A DNA stretch of 64,000 nt from an archaeon (GTDB lineage: Archaea > Thermoproteota > Nitrososphaeria > Nitrososphaerales > Gagatemarchaeaceae), in NCBI GenBank assembly GCA_021819105.1, contig JAKASK010000001.1, positions 156,312-220,311 of the forward strand, given 5' to 3'. The notes below the pieces were generated by a model. The model was not told the origin of the DNA. It made no database searches and saw nothing but the letters and a program-made list of their open reading frames with translations. Shown here piece after piece: positions 17,066 through 24,932 of this stretch. How positions within the stretch are numbered: position 1 is the first letter of the stretch; every line of letters starts with the position of its first letter. A program made the translations under genes and the position numbers.

Positions 17066-18591
17066 CCGGCGCCGTAGGAGTGGACGGCGACTCCGTTGAC
17101 CACGGTGGCCAGGACCCCCACCTTCCTGAGCAGCGCCGGATGCATCCCCTCGATGTCGGAGTCGAAGAGGGTGAAGTCAGCCGGGGACCCTTCCTTCAGC
17201 GCCAGTTCGTCGAAGCCGTTGGACGCCGCAAACGAAGTGTAGAGCGCCAGCGCCTGCTCCAGGGTGACGGACTCGCTGGGGACGGACCCTCCGCGGGTCA
17301 TCGCCGACCACATCCCGAGCACAGGGCTCAGCGACTCGACCGGGCAGTCAGACCCGCCCGACGCGACTATCCCCTCCTCGAGCATGGACCTGAAGGGGTG
17401 GAGGTCCCTCAGACGCTCTTCGCCGAGCCTTTCAGCCGCCCAGGTGTCCGAAGTGACGAAGGAGGGCTGCACCGCGGCCCTGATGCCGTGCCTGGCCATC
17501 TTGCTCCTCAGGTCCCTGGGGACGACGCTGGCGTGCTCTATCCTGTGCCGCCGCGGGTTGCCGCCCCCGGTCACAAGGGACAGCGCCTCGACCGCCTGCT
17601 CGACAGCCCTGTCGCCGATGGCGTGCACCACGGCCTGGTATCCCAGCGAGTCGACCTTTTCGACCAGCCGTCCCAGCTCCGAGTCGGTCATGCGCAGCAT
17701 CCCGGAGTTCCCCGGGTCGTCGGAGTAGGGTTCCCTCAGGGCCGCGGTCCTCGCGCCCAGCGAGCCGTCTGTGAATATCTTGACCCCGTTCAGCCTCATG
17801 CCGCCCCCGCCCGCCCCGTCCAAGAGCCGCTTCTCCTTGACGAACCCGAGGGCCTCGAAGGGGACGTAGACGCGGTAGCGGAGCGAAAGAGCCCCCGCCG
17901 CCCGGAGCCCGGCCAGGGCCGTCAGCTCCTCCCTGTACCCCTCCGGGGAGACGATGCAGTGGAGCCCGGTGAGCCCGAGCTTCGCCGCCTCGGCGTCCAC
18001 AGTCAGGAGGTCGGACCCGAGCCTCTCGGGGGCCTTCGGCACCATCCGCAGGGCGTCGACGAGCGCGGTCTCTTTCACTATCCCGGTCAGCTCCCCGCGG
18101 GGGTCCCTTTCGTACTCCGGGCCCGACCCCCGCCCCAGTCCCAACCGACGGATTGCTTCGCCGTTGAGCAGTCCGATGTGGCCGCAGATCCGTGACAGGA
18201 CCACTGGGTTGGACGGGGCGACGTCGTCGATGTCTCCCCGCGAGGGCATGCTCTTGTCAGGGAACGCCTCCTGGTCCCACCCCATCCCCACCACCCACTC
18301 GCCGGGGGCGGCCCTCAGGACCCCCGAGGTGAGCCTCATTCTCAGGGCGGTCACGTTGCTGGTCCCCCTCAGGTCGACGCAGCGCTTCAGCCAGCCGTAG
18401 TCGAAGGGATGGCAGTGGGAGTCGATCAGCCCGGGGTGGAGGGAACCCCCGCTGGCTTCTATCACCTCCGCGTCGGCGGGGACGTCTGGCTCTTCGCCGC
18501 GGTAGACCCTTGCGATATTCCCCCCTTCGCAGTAGACCGACCCCGGGGTCCCGTCCCAAAGTGTGCACCCGCGTATCAGGAGGCCGCTCAT
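17062..18591 (-). CDS. YtcJ-like amidohydrolase (amidohydrolase family 3)
   Basis: 509 residues. LHPGLIDSHCHPFDYG supplies the first metal ligands, GVKIFTDGSLGARTAAL the carbamylated/metal region, HAIGDRAVEQA and HRIEHASVV the metal His residues, and GSDCPVESL the catalytic Asp. Substrate is unknown; family members hydrolyse amide or amidine bonds. ATG start overlaps the cofC stop (ATGA), so it is the last gene of the F420 operon, which suggests but does not prove a link to that pathway. Confidence 0.85.
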   Translation of the reverse strand: MSGLLIRGCTLWDGTPGSVYCEGGNIARVYRGEEPDVPADAEVIEASGGSLHPGLIDSHCHPFDYGWLKRCVDLRGTSNVTALRMRLTSGVLRAAPGEWVVGMGWDQEAFPDKSMPSRGDIDDVAPSNPVVLSRICGHIGLLNGEAIRRLGLGRGSGPEYERDPRGELTGIVKETALVDALRMVPKAPERLGSDLLTVDAEAAKLGLTGLHCIVSPEGYREELTALAGLRAAGALSLRYRVYVPFEALGFVKEKRLLDGAGGGGMRLNGVKIFTDGSLGARTAALREPYSDDPGNSGMLRMTDSELGRLVEKVDSLGYQAVVHAIGDRAVEQAVEALSLVTGGGNPRRHRIEHASVVPRDLRSKMARHGIRAAVQPSFVTSDTWAAERLGEERLRDLHPFRSMLEEGIVASGGSDCPVESLSPVLGMWSAMTRGGSVPSESVTLEQALALYTSFAASNGFDELALKEGSPADFTLFDSDIEGMHPALLRKVGVLATVVNGVAVHSYGAG

Positions 18592-19220
18592 TGTGCGGCC
18601 GCCCTGGCGAGCCTGGCGCTCTCGGTCCTGGCTCCCGACCCCGCGAGGGTCCGCAGGTCAGCTGGGGAGTCGACGTCGAACATTATCCCTTTCCGCGCGC
18701 AGACGCCGACGGTGAGCCCGAGCCGGGAGGCTCCCGCTAGGTGGTTCCAGAAGCTGTCGCTGTCGAAGCTCAGGGGGAAGTCTGGCGCCCGGGGGAAGAG
18801 CAGGGCGTTGGTCCCGTCGAAAGTGAGGGAGGGAGCCATGACCACCGTTGACCCGAGCCTCCTCAGCCTCAGCAGCGCGGCGAGGTCCGAGGCCCTCAGG
18901 AGGGGAAGGTCCGAGGGGAGCACAAGGAACTCGCTGGCCCCCCGGGCGTCTCTCACCCCGGCGAGGACCGCTGCGTTGACCCCGGAGTCGGAGCCTTCGA
19001 TGACGGGGGTCGCCCCGAAGGAGCGGGCAGCGTCTAGGACACGCCTGTCAGAGGAGACCACTCTGCATGAGGCGACGAGCCCTGCCCTGGTCAGGGTAGC
19101 CATCAGCCCCCTGAACAGCGAAGCTGCGAGGGCCTTCCTTTGGCTGTCCGAGAGGACCGGCGACAGCCTCGACTTCGCGTCCGACGACTTGACCGGGACC
19201 AGCACCGCGAGGGCGGTCAA
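18588..19220 (-). CDS. cofC: 2-phospho-L-lactate (or PEP) guanylyltransferase
   Basis: 210 residues, MobA-like nucleotidyltransferase. LVPVKSSDAKSRLSPVLS is the CofC signature at the N-terminus, VLPSDLPLL the metal/substrate loop and TNALLFP the C-terminal motif. It makes the guanylylated phospholactate or PEP used by CofD in coenzyme F420 biosynthesis. Start TTG 19220 overlaps the cofD stop as TTGA; the longer reading frame from 19292 has no support. The segment before TTG is cofD. Confidence 0.9.
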   Translation of the reverse strand: MTALAVLVPVKSSDAKSRLSPVLSDSQRKALAASLFRGLMATLTRAGLVASCRVVSSDRRVLDAARSFGATPVIEGSDSGVNAAVLAGVRDARGASEFLVLPSDLPLLRASDLAALLRLRRLGSTVVMAPSLTFDGTNALLFPRAPDFPLSFDSDSFWNHLAGASRLGLTVGVCARKGIMFDVDSPADLRTLAGSGARTESARLARAAAQ

Positions 19221-20131
19221 AGCCGGAGCAGCTCCTTCGCCAGCCTCAGCTCGTCGTCTGGGCCCCGCATCAAGGTGTCCGAGGCTTCGCACTCGACCCC
19301 GAGCGCCTGTATCTTCCTCCGCATCCCCTCGTCCTCCCTGGAGACAATGATCGCGTCGAGGAACGATGAATACAAGCCTGCGACCCCTACCGAGTCAGCC
19401 TCTCGCCCCAACGCCTTCATGAACTTCCCTGCTGGCCCGCTTATGGGGCGCCTCCCCGACATGGGCGATAGGGCGACGACCCTGGCGTCGGAGTCTGCGA
19501 GGAGCCGCCGGAGACCTGGCACCGCGAGCATCGGTCCGATGCTGGTCACTGGGTTGGCCGGGCAGAGCACCACCCGCTCTGCCTCCAGGATCGCCTCCCT
19601 GACCCTCGCGGTAGGCCGGGCAGACCTGGCCCCCTTGTATCTCACGGCAGTGACCCGGGGGAGCCCCCTTTCCCTGACCCAGAACTCCTGCAGGTGGAGG
19701 TCTCCCATGGGGGTGTCGACCCTCGTCTCCAGCTCCTGGTCGCTGGCAGGGAGCACCGGAGACCGGACCCCGAGCCCCCTGCGGACCTTCTCGGTGGCTT
19801 CTGTGAGGGTCGAACCCCTGCGCATCATCTCTGTCCTGGCCATGCAGACCGAGAGGTCCCTGTCCCCGAGGCGGAACCAGGTCTCCAGCCCGGCCCGGGC
19901 GAACATGCCCAGGGCGGCGAAGGTGTCCCCGTCGATCCCCCAGCCGCGAGAGCTGTCGGCGATCCCCGAAAGGGTGTAACACGTGACGTCGATGTCGGGG
20001 CAGACGTAGGCGCCGTACATCCAGACGTTGTCCCCCACGTTGGCCACCACGCTCAGGTCGATGTCGAGGCGGCTGAGCCCCCGGAGGAGCTTGGCGGACC
20101 CGGTCCCTCCGGCGAGTGCGGCGACCTTCAT
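19217..20131 (-). CDS. cofD: LPPG:FO 2-phospho-L-lactate transferase
   Basis: 304 residues. ALAGGTGSAKLLRGL, VVANVGDN, CYTLSGIAD, PANPVTSIGPMLAVPG and VALSPMSGRRPISGPA are the complete set of CofD motifs (FO and GDP binding). Transfers the phospholactyl/enolpyruvyl group to FO to give F420-0. Four bases after the cofE stop; overlaps cofC by 4 bases. FO synthase is not in this window. Confidence 0.95.
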   Translation of the reverse strand: MKVAALAGGTGSAKLLRGLSRLDIDLSVVANVGDNVWMYGAYVCPDIDVTCYTLSGIADSSRGWGIDGDTFAALGMFARAGLETWFRLGDRDLSVCMARTEMMRRGSTLTEATEKVRRGLGVRSPVLPASDQELETRVDTPMGDLHLQEFWVRERGLPRVTAVRYKGARSARPTARVREAILEAERVVLCPANPVTSIGPMLAVPGLRRLLADSDARVVALSPMSGRRPISGPAGKFMKALGREADSVGVAGLYSSFLDAIIVSREDEGMRRKIQALGVECEASDTLMRGPDDELRLAKELLRL

Positions 20132-20135
20132 GGGG

Positions 20136-20885
20136 TCACCTGAAGAGGTCCCTGCGCCTGGGCATCAACACTGACTTCACCCCCGCCTCGCCGCGGGTGT
20201 ACTTCACCCCCCTCACGACCGCCGCTGGTATCCCGTCGAGCTTGCCGGCCGCCAGCTCTGCGGCGCCAGCGATCTCGTCCGCGACCGCCGGCTCGGTCAC
20301 CCTGAGCGCGTAACCGTAGCTGTCCCTCCGGCCGGCGTATCGGACCAGGGGGACTATGCCCGAGCAGCCTATGGCCACGTCGGTCTGCCCCCTCCTCCAG
20401 GGCCTGCCGAAGGTGTCGGTGACGACCACCGCGAGCCTGGCGCCGGACTTCGCCTCCAGGGACCTCCTGATCCGCCTGGCGCTCCTGTCCGGGTCCACGG
20501 GGAGGAGCACGGCTAGCCCCACCCCGGCGTTGGACTGGTCCACGCCGGAGTTGGCGCAGACGAACCCGTGCCTCGTCTGGGTGATTATGACGCCGTGCCC
20601 CGAGCGCACGACCCTGACCGCCTCCCTCAGTATGAGCTCCACCAGCCTCGGGTCCTTCCCCTCCTTCCTGGCGAGCGCCCTCGCCCGGCGCGAAGGCTCC
20701 ACCTGGGAGAGGCTGACGACCCTCCCCTCCGCCTTGGAGACCGCCTTCTGCTTGACCACGACGACGTCCCCGTCCATGAGCGACTCCCCGACCTTCGCCA
20801 GGGACCCGACGATGAGCTCGCCGAGGTCTGAACCCTTCCGGATCTCCGGGATGCCGGGGACCGGGAGGACTTCTATCCGGTTCAA
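20136..20885 (-). CDS. cofE: Coenzyme F420-0:L-glutamate ligase
   Basis: 249 residues. VLPVPGIPEIRKGSDLGELI, VVVKQKAVSKAEGR, THGFVCANSGVDQSN (here RHGFVCANSGVDQSN) and VTDTFGRPWRRGQTDVAIG are the GTP/metal and substrate motifs of CofE, which adds the glutamate tail to F420. TTG start at 20885 is chosen because a TATA element (20914-20919) lies about 31 nt upstream and the family begins just before RIEVLPVPGI; the longer frame to 21188 would run antisense into mrp. First gene of cofE-cofD-cofC-amidohydrolase. Confidence 0.92.
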   Translation of the reverse strand: MNRIEVLPVPGIPEIRKGSDLGELIVGSLAKVGESLMDGDVVVVKQKAVSKAEGRVVSLSQVEPSRRARALARKEGKDPRLVELILREAVRVVRSGHGVIITQTRHGFVCANSGVDQSNAGVGLAVLLPVDPDRSARRIRRSLEAKSGARLAVVVTDTFGRPWRRGQTDVAIGCSGIVPLVRYAGRRDSYGYALRVTEPAVADEIAGAAELAAGKLDGIPAAVVRGVKYTRGEAGVKSVLMPRRRDLFR

Positions 20886-20972
20886 GCCTCTCGCCCGGGG
20901 CGGTTTCAGGTGCGATAAAGGCTCTGCCGCAGGGGGTATGTTTTTGACCCCCCGAACGGGTGTAGCCAGAGG

Positions 20973-23105
20973 ATGCCCAAGGTGGAAGACGTCCTCAGAG
21001 TCCTCGCAGAGGTGAAGGACCCTGAGCTCGGAAGGGACGTCGTGTCCCTCCGCATGATAGACGGGGTGAAGGTGGATGGGGACAGGGTCGAGTTCACCCT
21101 GAACCTGACGACCCCTGCGTGCCCACTGAGGACGAGGCTCGAAGAGTCTGCCAAGGGCGCGGTGGCCCGCATCCCGGGGGTCAAGCATGTGGAGATGAAG
21201 ACTTCGGCGAAGGTCTTCGCCACCAGAGACTTTGCCGAGGCGGAAGTACTGAAGGGGGTGAAGAACGTGATCGCGGTGGCCAGCGGCAAGGGGGGCGTTG
21301 GCAAGTCCACAGTGGCGGTGAACCTCGCCGTTGCGCTGGCAGAGTCGGGGGCGAAGGTTGGGATCTTGGACGCCGACGTATACGGCCCGAACATCCCGCT
21401 GATGATGGGGGTGACCGAGGCGCCCCAGGTCCGCGCAGAGTTGATCGTCCCTCCCGTCGCCTATGGAGTCAAGGTCGCCTCCCTGGGCTTCTTCTACAAC
21501 GAGGCGACCCCCGTGATCTGGAGGGGACCCCTGGTGGCCGGGGCGGTCAGGCAGCTGCTCACCCAGGTGGAGTGGGGGGAGCTGGACTACCTGGTGTGCG
21601 ACCTCCCCCCCGGATGCCTTCCGGCAGGGACGATGGTACTTACCGCGGGGAACGTCCCGAAGCCCATCGAGGAGGTCGAAGTGGGAGAGTTCGTGTTGAG
21701 CTTCGACGGCGAGTCCCTGGTGCCGAGGCGGGTCCTGGGGGTCGTCCCCCAGGGGAAGCAGGAGGTATTCAGGCTCACCGCCTCAGGCCGGGAGATCGTC
21801 GCAAGCGCTAACCATCCCTTCCTGCGACGCCGCAGGGGAGACTCGTGGGTCAGGCTTGACCGCCTGAAGTCCGGAGACAGGCTCCTGGTCCCGAATTGCG
21901 TGGCCGGCGGTCAGTCCATGCCGCTCCCGAAGGTCGGGCACGACCGGGCGTCCGTCCGGTTTCCGACAGCCACCACCACGGGGTTCATGCGGGTCGTGGG
22001 GCACTTCGTGGGCTGCGGGGCCCTGAAGCGGCAGAGGGGGAGCCGTCGCTTCGCCGGGGTCGAACTGTGCGAGCCACGAGGGAACAGGTTCAGGGAGACC
22101 TACGAGGACTTCTACCGCAAGGCCTTCGGCGTGAGGATCTTGGAGGAGGTCGACGGCCAGCGATTCACCGTCGCCTCTGCGCCTATGGCCGAACTCTTCG
22201 CCGCCCTTGACCTCGACCGCGGGGAGGAGGACAGGCGCGTGCCGCCATGGGTCTACGGGCTCCCGTTGGACCAGAGGCTCTCGTTCATCCGGGGGTACGC
22301 AGAAGCGGCTGGGAGCATAAGGCTCAGTGAATCGCACAGGGACCTCCCAAGCCGGGGGGCGGCAAGCGTCGCAAAGGAGGTCGTTCAGGAGACCGCGGCG
22401 ATAGTAAGCGCCAACGGGAGTCTGGCGGCCCAGGTTCACGAGCTGTGCCTGATGAGCGGCGTCCCTGCCACCGCGGTCAAGTCGCAGCCCGGGGGGCGCC
22501 ATGTCCGCCCCAGGGGAGGGAGCGCGCCCCGGGCTGTCAAGTTTGCCTTCCGGCTCTCTCTGAAGCACGACCCCGAGCCCTTCAAGCTCGCCAGGGTGAG
22601 GCTCATCGAGCCCCTCGGGGAGGCCGAGACCTACGACCTTCAGGTCGACCAGTACGAGAACTTCGTCGCGAACTCGATGCTCGTCCACAACACAGGCGAC
22701 GCGAGCCTGACCCTCGCGCAGACCGTCCCGTTGGGGGGCATCCTCGTTGTCACCACGCCGCAGGAAGCGGCGCTCAACATAGCGGCCAAGGCCCTCGCCA
22801 TGTTCAAGCGCCTGGACGTGCCGATACTTGGGGTCGTGGAGAACATGAGCTACTTCGTCTGCCCCCACTGCGGCGAGAGGACCCCCATCTTCTCCAGCGG
22901 GGGCGGGAAGAAGATCGCCGCCGAGAGGGGGGTCGACTTCCTGGGCGAGATCCCCCTGGCCGTGGCCATCAGGGAGCAGTCCGACAGGGGAGCTCCCATC
23001 GTCGCGTCCCTCCCAAGCTCGCCGGAGGCCGTGGTCTACAAGGAGCTGGCGTTCAAGGTGGCCGGGATGCTCAGCATAGTGGCCTGGGCAAAGATGAAGA
23101 AATGA
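20973..23105 (+). CDS. mrp: Mrp/NBP35-family Fe-S carrier ATPase containing an intein
   Basis: 710-residue precursor. Residues 1-85 are a MIP18/DUF59 domain (KDPELGRDVVSL...TTPACPLRTRL); P-loop VASGKGGVGKST at about 103-112; GPNIPLMMG; DLPPG/TGDASLTLAQ; and the CxxC Fe-S ligand pair in YFVCPHCGERTPIF. Residues 215-573 are an intein inserted after DLPPG and before TGDAS. After splicing the ATPase would be 351 residues, the normal length. It assembles or delivers Fe-S clusters. ATG 20973; divergent from cofE with 87 bases between. Confidence 0.93.
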   Translation: MPKVEDVLRVLAEVKDPELGRDVVSLRMIDGVKVDGDRVEFTLNLTTPACPLRTRLEESAKGAVARIPGVKHVEMKTSAKVFATRDFAEAEVLKGVKNVIAVASGKGGVGKSTVAVNLAVALAESGAKVGILDADVYGPNIPLMMGVTEAPQVRAELIVPPVAYGVKVASLGFFYNEATPVIWRGPLVAGAVRQLLTQVEWGELDYLVCDLPPGCLPAGTMVLTAGNVPKPIEEVEVGEFVLSFDGESLVPRRVLGVVPQGKQEVFRLTASGREIVASANHPFLRRRRGDSWVRLDRLKSGDRLLVPNCVAGGQSMPLPKVGHDRASVRFPTATTTGFMRVVGHFVGCGALKRQRGSRRFAGVELCEPRGNRFRETYEDFYRKAFGVRILEEVDGQRFTVASAPMAELFAALDLDRGEEDRRVPPWVYGLPLDQRLSFIRGYAEAAGSIRLSESHRDLPSRGAASVAKEVVQETAAIVSANGSLAAQVHELCLMSGVPATAVKSQPGGRHVRPRGGSAPRAVKFAFRLSLKHDPEPFKLARVRLIEPLGEAETYDLQVDQYENFVANSMLVHNTGDASLTLAQTVPLGGILVVTTPQEAALNIAAKALAMFKRLDVPILGVVENMSYFVCPHCGERTPIFSSGGGKKIAAERGVDFLGEIPLAVAIREQSDRGAPIVASLPSSPEAVVYKELAFKVAGMLSIVAWAKMKK
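21615..22691 (+). mobile_element. Intein in Mrp with degenerate LAGLIDADG endonuclease
   Basis: 359 residues. Begins with Cys (CLPAGTMVLTAG, splice block A), has ANHPFL (block B His), and ends YENFVANSMLVHN (blocks F/G, penultimate His and terminal Asn); the first C-extein residue is Thr. Two LAGLIDADG-like helices are recognisable, MRVVGHFVGCGAL and SFIRGYAEAAGSI, but the acidic residue of each is replaced (GCG, EAAG), so homing activity is probably lost while splicing residues are intact. Base composition matches the host gene, suggesting long residence. Confidence 0.92.
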
Positions 23106-23203
23106 CGGCGCGGCAGGACGAGCTCGTGGCCGACTCCGCCCGGAGGAAGAAGGCACGGCGCAGACGGCGCGGGCCCTACAGGAAGGCCTGGTCCCCCAGA
23201 TAG
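23102..23203 (+). CDS. Possible 33-aa basic microprotein coupled to mrp
   Basis: ATG overlaps the mrp stop (AATGA). The 33 residues are very basic, with RRKKARRRRRGPYRKAW in the middle. Translational coupling and a clean stop 3 bases before the convergent ridA end support it; nothing else does. It could be a nucleic-acid or rRNA-binding tail peptide, or chance. Confidence 0.35.
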   Translation: MTARQDELVADSARRKKARRRRRGPYRKAWSPR

Positions 23204-23206
23204 CGT

Positions 23207-23578
23207 TCAGCGTACAGCGACCGCGTCTATCTCGACCCGGGCCCCCTTTGGGAGGGCCGCGACCTGGACGGTCGAGCGAGCCGGGAACGGCCGGTTGAAG
23301 TGCTTCGCGTATTCCTCGTTCATCTGCTGGAACTCCGACAGGTCCACCATGAAGACCGTGGTTTTCACGACGTTCCCCATCCCCAGCCCAGCCTGGGAGA
23401 GGACAGAGCCGAGGTTGGTCAGCGCCCTGCGTGTCTGTGCCGCCACCCCCTCGGCGAGGGCCCCGGTCTGGGGGTCGGCGCCTATCTGCCCTGAGCAGTA
23501 GACCGCTCCTGCGTCGACGGCCTGCGAGTAGGGCCCTATGGGCGCCGGCGCCCCCTTCGAGACGATCTCGCTGTTCAT
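23207..23578 (-). CDS. ridA: RidA family enamine/imine deaminase
   Basis: 123 residues. GPYSQAV, VYCSGQIGADPQTGAL, QTRRALTNLGSVL, FNRPFPARSTVQVAALPKGARVEI is the full YjgF/RidA pattern, including the catalytic Arg in PARST and Glu in VEIDA. Hydrolyses reactive 2-aminoacrylate formed by PLP enzymes. ATG overlaps the stop of the upstream deoxyribohydrolase-like gene (ATGA), so the two are co-translated. Confidence 0.93.
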   Translation of the reverse strand: MNSEIVSKGAPAPIGPYSQAVDAGAVYCSGQIGADPQTGALAEGVAAQTRRALTNLGSVLSQAGLGMGNVVKTTVFMVDLSEFQQMNEEYAKHFNRPFPARSTVQVAALPKGARVEIDAVAVR

Positions 23579-24009
23579 GGCTGCCGAGCCGGGCGGGGGG
23601 ATAAATCGGTTGTGCGGGGCTGCAGGAGAGCCCGGACGCCGGCGTAGACTTCCTGGTCGCGGCCGTACTCGACCGTCTCCTTGCGGTCCATGTGCGTCAG
23701 CATCCTCGAAGTGACCTTCCCTTTCTTGACGACGAGTATTATCCTCCGGTGCGCCTTGTATGCGGCCATGAGCTCCATCCCCACCCCGATGCTCGGCTCG
23801 GTGACGTCCGCGACGATCGCGTCTGACTCCTCCGTCGCCCTGGTGTCCCGCTGGAAGACGTCGACGGCCAGGGGGTCGAGGTTCTCGACGGGTCCCAGCA
23901 CCCAGGGGGACGAGACCGTGTGCCCGGCGTCAGTGATCGCCTTCGCGATGAGCTTGGCCCGGGGGAGGGCCCTGTTAGCGATCATGGGGACCGATAGGTA
24001 GACCTTCAA
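23575..24009 (-). CDS. Nucleoside 2-deoxyribosyltransferase / deoxynucleotide N-hydrolase-like protein
   Basis: 144 residues. KVYLSVPMI at the N-terminus, HTVSSPWVLG, ESDAIVADVTEPSIGVGMEL (the conserved D...S.G.G.E active-site pattern, Glu as nucleophile) and RRIILVVKKGK fit the DNPH1/Rcl and nucleoside 2-deoxyribosyltransferase superfamily. It probably cleaves the N-glycosidic bond of deoxynucleotides for pool cleaning. Coupled to ridA, suggesting a joint metabolite-repair unit. Confidence 0.8.
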   Translation of the reverse strand: MKVYLSVPMIANRALPRAKLIAKAITDAGHTVSSPWVLGPVENLDPLAVDVFQRDTRATEESDAIVADVTEPSIGVGMELMAAYKAHRRIILVVKKGKVTSRMLTHMDRKETVEYGRDQEVYAGVRALLQPRTTDLSPRPARQP

Positions 24010-24040
24010 TGGCAGCCGGTCCGCCGGCGGGGGTTTATCC

Positions 24041-24271
24041 CTATCTTAGGAAGGGCGCCTTCACGGTCGGCGCCTTCTGCTTGACGTGGCTGCACTTCGC
24101 CGGGGCGTGGGCGTAGCAGTAGCTCTGGCTGCATACGTGGCAGGAGTAGTAGTACCCGACCCCGAGCTTCCGGCCGCAGAGCGCACAGGTTGGCGTGGCC
24201 GTCTGCTCTACGCTGGTGTACACGCTTGCAACACCCAAAGCAGAGATAACCCGGTTGTTATTAAGGGACAA
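24041..24271 (-). CDS. Small double zinc-finger protein
   Basis: 76 residues. CALCGRKLGVGYYYSCHVC...CYAHAPAKCSH has CxxC, CxxC, CxxH-like and CxH groups spaced like a LIM/AN1-type double zinc knuckle (C...C...C...C...C..H..C.H); AN1-type fingers end in this way. No enzymatic motif. Start TTG 24271 is used; an in-frame TTG at 24238, about 24 nt after a TATA-like ttaata, is an alternative leaderless start that removes 11 poorly conserved residues. Confidence 0.65.
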   Translation of the reverse strand: MSLNNNRVISALGVASVYTSVEQTATPTCALCGRKLGVGYYYSCHVCSQSYCYAHAPAKCSHVKQKAPTVKAPFLR

Positions 24272-24348
24272 TGCATTATTTTCAGTAAAAAGTGCAGGGT
24301 TGTGTGAAACTATTATTCACTTGTCATACTCTGATACGTGAATGCGGT

Positions 24349-24831
24349 CTAGCGCTTGTAGCCGATCTTCCGGAGGAACTCCCTCCTCTCAGCGGCGTCC
24401 GCTGCGCCCTCCTCCCCGTTCGGATAGCCGCCGTCCACCACCCCGAGGACCCCTCTCCCCTTCGCGGTGTCGGCGACGACCACCGTGACCGGGTTCGAGG
24501 TGGCGCAGTAGACGTTGGCGACCTCCTCCACCGACTTTATGCGGTTCAGGACGTTGATTGGGTAGGACCCTGACAGGACGACGGCGAACGCGTGACCTGC
24601 GCCTATCGCGGACGCGCATCTCACCGCCAGCTTCGTGCACTCGTCGTCGGTGCCGTCCCGGCGGACCAGGGACTTCCCTGAAGCTTCGCAGAAGGCAACG
24701 CCGAACTTTATGCCCGGCATGGACGTGGCCAGGGCCTCGTACAGGTCCTCGACGGTCTTGATGAAGTGCGACTGACCGAGGATCAGCTGGCACCCCTCCG
24801 GGACCTTCACTTCGACTTCCTCGATCTTCAC
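24349..24831 (-). CDS. Adenosine-specific kinase family protein (DUF355)
   Basis: 160 residues. [70 protein letters not shown] and [10 protein letters not shown] are essentially the whole consensus of DUF355 (PF04008), named adenosine-specific kinase from a Pyrobaculum structure. Physiological role remains uncertain. GTG 24831 chosen: a TATA-like ttagaa about 27 nt upstream predicts a leaderless mRNA, and the upstream extension in this frame is not family-like. Confidence 0.92.
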   Translation of the reverse strand: MKIEEVEVKVPEGCQLILGQSHFIKTVEDLYEALATSMPGIKFGVAFCEASGKSLVRRDGTDDECTKLAVRCASAIGAGHAFAVVLSGSYPINVLNRIKSVEEVANVYCATSNPVTVVVADTAKGRGVLGVVDGGYPNGEEGAADAAERREFLRKIGYKR

Positions 24832-24932
24832 GGGCCGTGCGGGGGAGGGGTGGTTTCTAATTCCTTCGCCTCTGCCATGCGGGAAGAAGCCAGGGCCATG
24901 GCGCGTTAAATGCGCCCGGCGGATGGACGGCC

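Noticed and set aside
21783..23156. 457-residue open frame antisense to mrp/intein
   Set aside because: No recognisable motif, low-complexity Pro/Gly/Glu content typical of antisense frames in GC-rich DNA.
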